Shown here piece by piece: positions 34,456 to 43,400 of a stretch of DNA of 64,000 nt. The stretch's first letter is position 1, and each line of letters opens with the position of its first letter. The stretch comes from an uncultured Bacteroidaceae bacterium (GTDB taxonomy: Bacteria > Bacteroidota > Bacteroidia > Bacteroidales > Bacteroidaceae). The DNA lies in the NCBI GenBank assembly GCA_905234735.1, contig CAJOJA010000007.1, positions 8,512 through 72,511 of the forward strand, in the 5' to 3' direction. The notes below the pieces were generated by a model. The model made no database searches and had not been told where the DNA came from. It saw nothing but the letters and a program-made list of their open reading frames with translations. The position numbers and the translations under genes were made by a program.

Positions 34456-37400
34456 ATGAGATATATCATGTCAGCAATACATTCCCTTTATAAGCAGCTT
34501 CGCCATACGTGGCGCGTCATCATCCTGTTGTGCACCGCACTCTTTGGGACAGGCGGTTTTGCCCATGCCGCCAATGAAGTGATGGTGAGTCTGAGTGCCC
34601 TTTACGACATCATGCCGCCAGATGCCAGTGTCTATAAGGAGACGCCGGAGAAGTTCTTTGTGGTGAACATCAACAACCCCCAGGACCATACCCTCACTAT
34701 CTATCTGACATTGAAACTGGAGAAGCTGACAGGTGAGAAGTTCGTCATGGAACAGAAGGTGACGGCCAAGCCGCAGAATCCCATGTTCGCCATCACACTG
34801 CCAGCATCGACAGCCGTGACAGTCTCGTCCACTCAGTTGCACAATCATTTCCGCCACTTGGGACTGGGTAATTTCAATGTCACTGGAACGTTGCTTGGAA
34901 ACGTGATGAGCGGCAATTTCGGTCTGCTGCCCGAAGGAGACTACATGGCCACGCTGACAGCCTATGAGTTCGACCCCACAGAGAAAATCAACGAAAAAAA
35001 CAAGGTGGCTATCAGCGACCCGAAACTCTCAACCACACGCTTCAAGATTTGCTACAATGTGAAGGCACCGGAACTCAAAGTGCCATTGGGCGTGGTAAAA
35101 CAGAAGCCTATTGATGAGGAGGAAGAAGAGAAGCCGGAACAGACGTTTGCAGGAGTAGACTATGAGATTCCCGACGTAAACTTCGGTAATGTTAACACAT
35201 GGACCTGGGTACATCTCATGGAAGTGTGCGGCCAACTGCCAAACATGGAATATGAACTGGAATTCTATAATATGAAGAATGGTTCCAAGGGATATGCTAC
35301 CAGTCCTGAGAATGCCATCAAGGATGGTAATGACCGCGTGTTGCTATATCCCGGTATGCTCGGTCCGAAGTTGAACAACGTTCAGTCGGCCACATTTGCC
35401 GTACCTAACCCCAAGACTTATTTCCAAGAGGGCGAGTACTATGCCGTACGCGTTCACGCTAAACCCATGGGGGGCACCTCCGCAAGCTCGAATGCCAAGC
35501 TTGCCACCTACCGTATGTACGAAAATGACGGATATAGCGCACCCATCGTAGTGAGAGCCGTTTACGAGGGACAGAACAGACCCGATGTTGATGAGGATGA
35601 TGACGACGATGATGATGATGATGATGATGACGATGATGGCGATGACGACAAAGATAAGGACAAGAAAAAAGACAAGGACGATGATGATGATGACGATGAT
35701 GACGATGACAAGGACAAAAAGGGTGATATTGTTGTTATACAGAACGATGATGTCGTAAAGAATAAGGCATGGAAAGCCACTGTCACTCATCCCAAACTCA
35801 ATAATCCTGACAACAATGGTAACTGCTTTGGTGCCATCTACATAGAGGCTGCAAAAGACTATGATGTCAAGTGGGAGAAACCAGAGTTTGTGGAAGGTGA
35901 CGAGGAGTTTGCAAAGAAGTTTGACTACACGTACAATATTAATATATATAAGGCACCCAACGATGCCTCTACATTTAGTGATATCATCACCAAGGACAAC
36001 AAACCGCTCTACACCGTTTCCAATCTTGAGTTCAAGAAGGACGATGAACTGAAACATACCGTACCCTGGAAGGAACTCTCGGGTGACAAAGAAAAGGACA
36101 TCTCCCTTAGCGGACACTATTTCATCGAGGTAACTGCAAATCCCGTGCCTCAACCCAAGGAAGGCCAGCTGCTGTTCTGCGCTCGCGGACAGAACTGCTG
36201 TACCTACACCATGTTCCTCACTGAGGACATTGTCTATGAAGACTGCGGTGCCCTCGTGGAATACGAGGACAAGAAGGTAGTGAGCCACGGAAAAACCATC
36301 GAAAAGAAGCGTGGTGAGATGAATGGCTTCCATGTGGTGTTTACTAAGCTGGAAGCCACTGACAAGGAAGAGACCACCTATTCTGGAACGGGCTACGTCA
36401 AATGGCAGCCCCTGAATATGGGTACCTATATTGCTATGTCCTTCACGGGCATCCGCCTCAATGAAAATATGGAGGTTATTTCCGGTACTGGTTCGGCAAG
36501 GCAGATGACCAACAGTGACGTAATTCCCTACGAACTCATCGACTACGCCGCCGCCAAGGCTGGAAACTGGGTGCAGAATACGCAAGCCTACAAGGACCTC
36601 TCAGAGGCAGCATCCACGGTAGGTGAAGCCCTGCAGCAGGCCACACAGTGGGTGGATTCAAAGACGGGTGTCGGAGCTGGCCAGAAACTCAATGAGGCGC
36701 AAAAGGCTGCCCAAAACAAAGTGCAGGAACTCTACGATGCTCACGTCACCAAATGGCGCGACCCCGACGAGGTGGCCAAGGCTTGTGGCGACTATTGGAC
36801 CCAATATATTATGCCGGGACGTAACTATGGCAACACGCTTTTGAACTGGATTAAGGGCGGTTCGTACGACGATGTGGACGAGGATACCAGCCCCACCTTC
36901 CTACCCATCGGACTGCCGCAGAGTTTCCTGCCCGACAGCCTCGACATGGACATTCAGGTGATGAAGTTCGACCTGACTCCCACCAGGGCATCAGTAGGCG
37001 TAGCCGCCTTCTTCTACATGCCCGATGCCGTACGCATCGACAAGGCCGGTGAAGAAGTGAAAGACGGAACCAAACTGAGCACCGTACTGGCATTCGTGGC
37101 ACCGCGCCTCTGTGTCAAGCCGACGGAGATATGGGCCAAGGAGGGCGAGTTCGGACTGCTCTATGACTTCAGCATCAAGGATATGAGCACCGGCTATACC
37201 TTCACGTTCCTTGCACCTACCGACTATACCAAGCTAAACGATGGATGCGCCATACACTGGGAACAGGTGAAAGGCGAGACTAAGGTGAACATGATGGTGC
37301 TGGATGCCAAGATGACCATACCCGGACTGCTCAACGAGGACCGTTCACGTATGGCCGAACTGCGCATCGGTGCCCGCATCGACGACTGGCGTGACTGGAT

Positions 37401-40400
37401 GGCATGGATTCAAATGGATGCCTTCCAACTCGAAGACCTCGATGGCTATGTCTTTAACGTGACTGGTGCCAACGGCATTCGTCTGGACCATTCGAAGGTG
37501 AAGAACCCTGACCTGAAGGACGCAAACGGATCGCCCCTCACCATCACCGAAATCTTCAAGGACGTACGCCGTGGGGACGACAGTGGACAGTATGGTTACA
37601 ACTGGGCACATCCGAAACTGGGATTCCAGGGCGTGCCGAACGGCAAGGATCCCCTGAACTGGATGGGACTCTATGTCGACGAGATATCCATGACCTTCCC
37701 CAAGGGACTCTGCTTCAGCGACAAGGAAGACGCGAAGGACACTCCGCTCAAGCTGGGACTGCGCAACCTTTTGTGGGATAACTCCGGTGTGAGTCTGACG
37801 GCCTTTGTGGGGTCGAAAGAAAATCCCGTGGTTAAGCTCGAAACGGGACGTCTCGGTGGATGGGCGCTGAGTCTCGACGAGGTGGCCGTGAACGTCTTGC
37901 ATAGTCAATTCAGCGATTGCCATTTCAGCGGCATGTTCGAAGTGCCGCTGCTCAAGGGAACCTTCGACTATGAATGCAAGATGAACTATGTGGTGGGTGA
38001 AGAGTTAGGAAAGCTATATGAGCAGCACAATGTCACCAACGGAAAGACGGATAAAAAGAAATTCCATCTGACCTTTAACACGACGCAACGCGATGAGATG
38101 AGTCTGGACTTCTGGTTAGGCGATGTTAACATCGACAAAGACGGTACATGGTTCAACATCGACTATCTCGACGGCAACACACAGGTTGAGTTCATGGCCA
38201 GTGGTACGATTACCGTTGGCGAGGCCAACGCGAACAAGACTGGCGGAAAAGTGGGAGATATACCTTTCGATATCCCTGGCATACGCTTTGCAGGTCTGCG
38301 CATGGCCAACTATAAGTATGACATTGCAAAACGTGATTTTGCAACAACATACGCAGAGAAACTGGCCAAGGGAACCTATAAGGATTCGAAAAAGGGCTTT
38401 GACCAAAATGCCTTCCAGGTTGGTTTGAACAAAGTATTGTCTGAGGCCGACTTCGAAGGTGGTAGCAAGGAAAATCCGTTCTACTTCAACATAGGACGTT
38501 GGAGCCTTGCTTCTGACGAAAAGAAAATGTGGGGCTTCCCCTTACGCGTGAAAGATATTGGCGTTGAGTCCGACAGCGGAAGCAAACGCATCGGACTTAA
38601 GTTCACGGGCGAATTGGGACTCATCGGTGGTGGCAAGGACACAGACAAAGATGGTGAGGACGACAGTTGGGCCCTCACCGCAGGTGCCGGCATGACCATT
38701 TGGGCTAAGTATGAATTCAATGGTTTTAAGGACCTGGGTAGTGCCTCGATAGAGTACGACGACTTTACGTTCCAGAAACTATACTTCAAAGATTGTTCCT
38801 TCGGTGGTGGAGCCGTCAAATTCAATGGCGAACTCAACTGGGAGGATAACGACGAGAAGAAGGGATTCCAAGGCGACCTCACGCTGACTGTGAAGGAACT
38901 CTTTGATGTCACTATAGCTGGCGGCGTCTGGGAATTGAAGAAGGAAAACTACAAGAACGGTTACTTCTATGCCAATGTAGGTAATATGAATGTTCCCATG
39001 GGTCCCACGGGCGCCATCCTTAAACGGCTGTCCTGTGGCTTCTTCTGGAACCGCACCATGCCGACCGGCACCAAGTTGGACGATAAGGAGAATTTCCGCA
39101 AAGCCATGGCGGGTGGGGGAGTTGCCAAGAACAAATGCTTCGGACTCACGTTCGGACTTGGAATTGCATTCGCCAACGAGACGCTCTGTAGTGGCGACTT
39201 CAACGGCTTCATGGCCTACGACCTTGAACATGATGCCCTGACCCGTCTCACCCTACTAGGCGACATGGATGCCCTAAAAGGGCCGGAAGCAGAGAAAGGA
39301 CTGCTTCGGGCTATAGTAAAGATAGACTACGAGGATAATGTGGTCGAGTCGAAGGCATCGAAAGGAACTAAAAATCCCGTGGATCGCTGCCAGAGCTTCA
39401 CGCTCAGTGCCACCGTCGATTTCAAAGCAGATTCCAAGGACGCAGTTGAACAGTTCCTTGGCAAAGGTACTATGGACAAACTGGAAGGTACACTTACCGA
39501 GGCTGCCAAGGCTATAAAGGATAGCGGAATGGAAGAATTCAGTGCCAGCAAGGCCGACGAGGACAACAAGGGCGATGGCCAGACCTCTGGCAAAGATGGT
39601 GCCAAGAAAAATCTATCCGCATCGGCCAGCGCATCGTTCAGCTTCGAGTTCCAGTTGCGCCACTATCCAGATAAGAAGGATACAAAGTGGCACGTCTATC
39701 TTGGCGAACCCTCACGCGGAAAACGATGTGAGGTCGTGTTTATCGACTTCAAGTTCGACGCCAAACTACTCAAGGTATGGGCCAAAGCGTATGCCAATGC
39801 CTACCTATGCCTCGGTAACGAGCTACCCAAGGATGAGAATGGCGTATCGGGCGGTCTTCCCCCACTCCCCGACAAGTTGGTTCAGATTCTCGATGGCAAT
39901 GATAAGAAATCCAGCAAAAGCGTAGAGACCAATGCCGATGTCTCCAATCTGGCGGCAGAGCGTACCAAACAGATTCAGAGTGGCCCCAGTGGTGCCGGCA
40001 TCAAGGGCGGCATTCAGTTCGGTGCTGAACTCGGAGCTGAATTCGGTGTAGAGATTCCTATCGGCTACGTCAATGCCGGTGCCCTTATTGGTTTCGATGC
40101 CATTCTGAAGCAGTACGGCGACTGCGCCTGCAGCGACGGCTCTAAACTTGGTGGCAAGAACGGATTCTATGCCATGGCACAAATCTATGCAGCCATGTGG
40201 GGCTCTGCCGGTGTCAGTCTTGACTTCGGTTTCTGGCGTGGCGACTTCCCCTTGGTGGATGTGGCATTCGGTGCCGTGCTCAAGGGTGGTTTCCCCAACC
40301 CGACCTGGGTCTATGGCAAGATGCGTGTGAAGGGTGAAGTCCTGGATGGACTCATCTCCTTCAACAAAGCCATGGAACTCCGCATGGGTAAGGTGTGTGT

Positions 40401-43400
40401 GCCCGAAGTGGCTTCCCCACTGGAAGGTATTGACATCTTCAGTTCCTATACCGTGGGTAGTGAAAGCAAGGAAGGAGGCTGGGGCAGCAAGGGCGACGGC
40501 AAGGGTGCGGAACCGGTCAACCCGTACGTCATGCCATCGTTCACCACCAACATGAATATGGACAGCCAGTTGCGACTCGTCGATGAAAACGAAATGAACA
40601 CCAAGGCTGGTCTGGACGGCGATGCCCGTGCGGCAGAAGCGTCTTCTACCAAGACTTTCGTCTTCCACCTCGAACCCAACGCCACCTTGCAGGCTTACTC
40701 GGACAATGGAGTTGCGCAGGGAGCTATCAAGTATTGTGACTTCACTCGTGCACAGAACAGTCGCACCTCGTTCACAGTGAACACAGGTGTGTTCAATCAG
40801 GAACAGAACTACAAGCTCCACGTTCGCGGCTATTGCAAGCAAGTCATTGACGGACGTGAGCAGGATCCCATCATTCGCAACCTCGAGACCCACAAGGACG
40901 AGCAGAAGTCCTGGGGACAGGATCTCGACCTCTATTTCCGCACCGACAAGTGGAGCGACGACTTCTCTCAGGAAGTGATGCTCTTCATGCCCTTCGACGA
41001 AACCGGTGTCATCCTTCAGGACGCAGGCGATCCCTATTTCAGCATTGCCAACGACCGTCAGGACATGTTTAACTCACCCGATAAAGAGTGGTATGTCAAC
41101 ATGGAGGTGAACAAGGGTACGCCCAAATATCCCAAGTGGCAATTCCCCGACGTCAGGTACGATGCCAACGGCAACCGCCTCACCAGCGAACAGTCGAAGT
41201 GGGAGAACATGCCCGTTCATCTGTCTACGGAGTACGATGGCAGTGCCAAGTACCACACAGTGAGTCTGCTCACCCCACCGGGTACCACCTACAGTATCGC
41301 GAAAAATACGCAATACCGTTTCTCGCTCTACAGTGTGGATAAGAAGCAGATGAACGACGACCTCAACAAAATCAAGGAAACACGTAAGTCCATCGAGTCA
41401 GGACAAGCAAATGTGGTGCAGGCACTCAACATACTGGCCTACGACGAGAATGGCAAGATGACCGATTTGGGCAAGGATATGCTGGCCTGGTATAATGAAC
41501 AAGTCAGCACCAAGAGCGATTTCTCCAATAGTAAGGACGAGGTGGAACAGGCTATCGTTGACTTCCAAAAGAACAAACTCAGCAACAAGCGCTACACCTC
41601 ACTGGAATTCCAGCGTGAGTTCACCACTGGTAGCTGCAACAACTTTGCCGATAAGTTGAAGAGTACGGAAAATATCTACTTCTCACAGACGTTGAAGTTC
41701 AAGAAATCCACGGTTACCCGCAAAGGCGGTGCCATCCTTGCACGTATTAAGCCTGGGTACAACCAACTTTCTACAAGTATGTCAAGCAATCCATACCGTA
41801 TGCTCAACTGGTGGAACACCAATGCTTGTGTGCCTATGATGCCAGCCTATCGCTTGACGAGTTACTTGGGAGATGAGTCGGCGTACTACATGAAGAATGC
41901 ACTCATCATGACCTTTAAATTCTGCCCGCAATGGCACGGCAACAACGCTCCGGCTTCAAAGATATGGTCGGACAGTGATTTCGAGAAGGCAGTTTCGCCT
42001 TTCTACGCCACAGAGTGGAGAACACAGGGCGGAAACAAACCCGTCACTGGCAAGACCCTGTGCAGTAACATGGTTGACAGTGTGGGCCAAGTGCTTTATA
42101 CTGACGGCAGACTGGCAGCAGAACTGCCCTCACAACTTCGCACAACGTGGAATGTATTTGAGAGGCAAGCACTCGGCGGCAACTATAGTACGGGTGTAAA
42201 TACAATCCGCGACAAGGATGTGGATTGGGATTGGGTATTTGGTAAAGAGTGGCGTTATAAATGGGTTGAGCCCAGTGCTATCGAAAAACTGCGCAGCTAC
42301 AATAGAACGCATTTCAAGCAAACAGCATCCGGCGGTTTAACCGCGTTCAAGACAGGTGACACTTCTTGGGAAATGCCGAAGTATCAGTTTTGTTGCATCT
42401 TGACTTGCGATGTGTATAAAGATGCTAAGTATGAACCGATATGGCATAATTACTATACATACATAACTTACACAGGTGGTGTTCACAGGGACTCACCAGG
42501 TTTAATGAAGACAAATTCCTGGCCTGGCGTTACACGTCGCGATCGCACTAATGCCATCTACTGGATTGCTGGCGAGACACCTCCAAATGGAATAAGTTAT
42601 CCCTTCTCCATGAGCAAATTCTTGAAAACCATCGAATCGTTCACCTTCGAGATACAACGCCCCACGGGTTACGATGCCAACACCGGCAAATACAGGCTTC
42701 GCCCCAGCACACGTTTCGGCAACACCGTGACTATGACGCAGGACGTGCATTTCCATGACTATGGCACCCAAGTAGAGGTGCGTATGGATGGCTCGCCTAC
42801 TATGAAGGAGGACAACGATGTACATTTCGACGATGCCAACTTCGAGAAGTACATCCTTGCCAAGTTCGATAACAACCGAAATGGGAAGCTCTCTAAGGAA
42901 GAGGCCCTGAAGATTAAAGTCATCAATTACAACGGACGTGAAAAGGGCAGTTCCAATGGCTCGCCTGCCACCATCTGCAACCTGCATGGCATTGAGGCCA
43001 TGACCAACTTGGAGATTCTTATCATGGACCGTGTTACGCTGAAGTCTGCAGCAGATATCAACTTAAGCAACAATAAGAAACTCCGCAGCATCAGGTTCTC
43101 CTATGGATGGACGAGTAGAACCTCCAGTGATGGTGTGTCATACCTGCCGGATCTCTCTAACTTTACTCAGCTCGATACCCTCGTTGTTCACCATCACCCA
43201 GATTTAGTAGGTGACGTTACGATAACTTCCAATAAAATGGGCGGTCTGAGTGGAACATTGGACGTAAGCAAACTGACCCACCTGAAGTGGCTCTCACTCG
43301 TAGGCAACCGTCTGGATAAGGTGACGGGATTAGACAAACTCGTCAATCTGGATTATCTCAACCTCAAGGGCAACAGGCTTACCACAGTAGATGCCACGGC

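Noticed and set aside
39823-40893. 356-codon reverse-strand frame inside the giant gene
   Set aside because: Antisense shadow; the + strand frame is unbroken for 3937 codons with a signal peptide.
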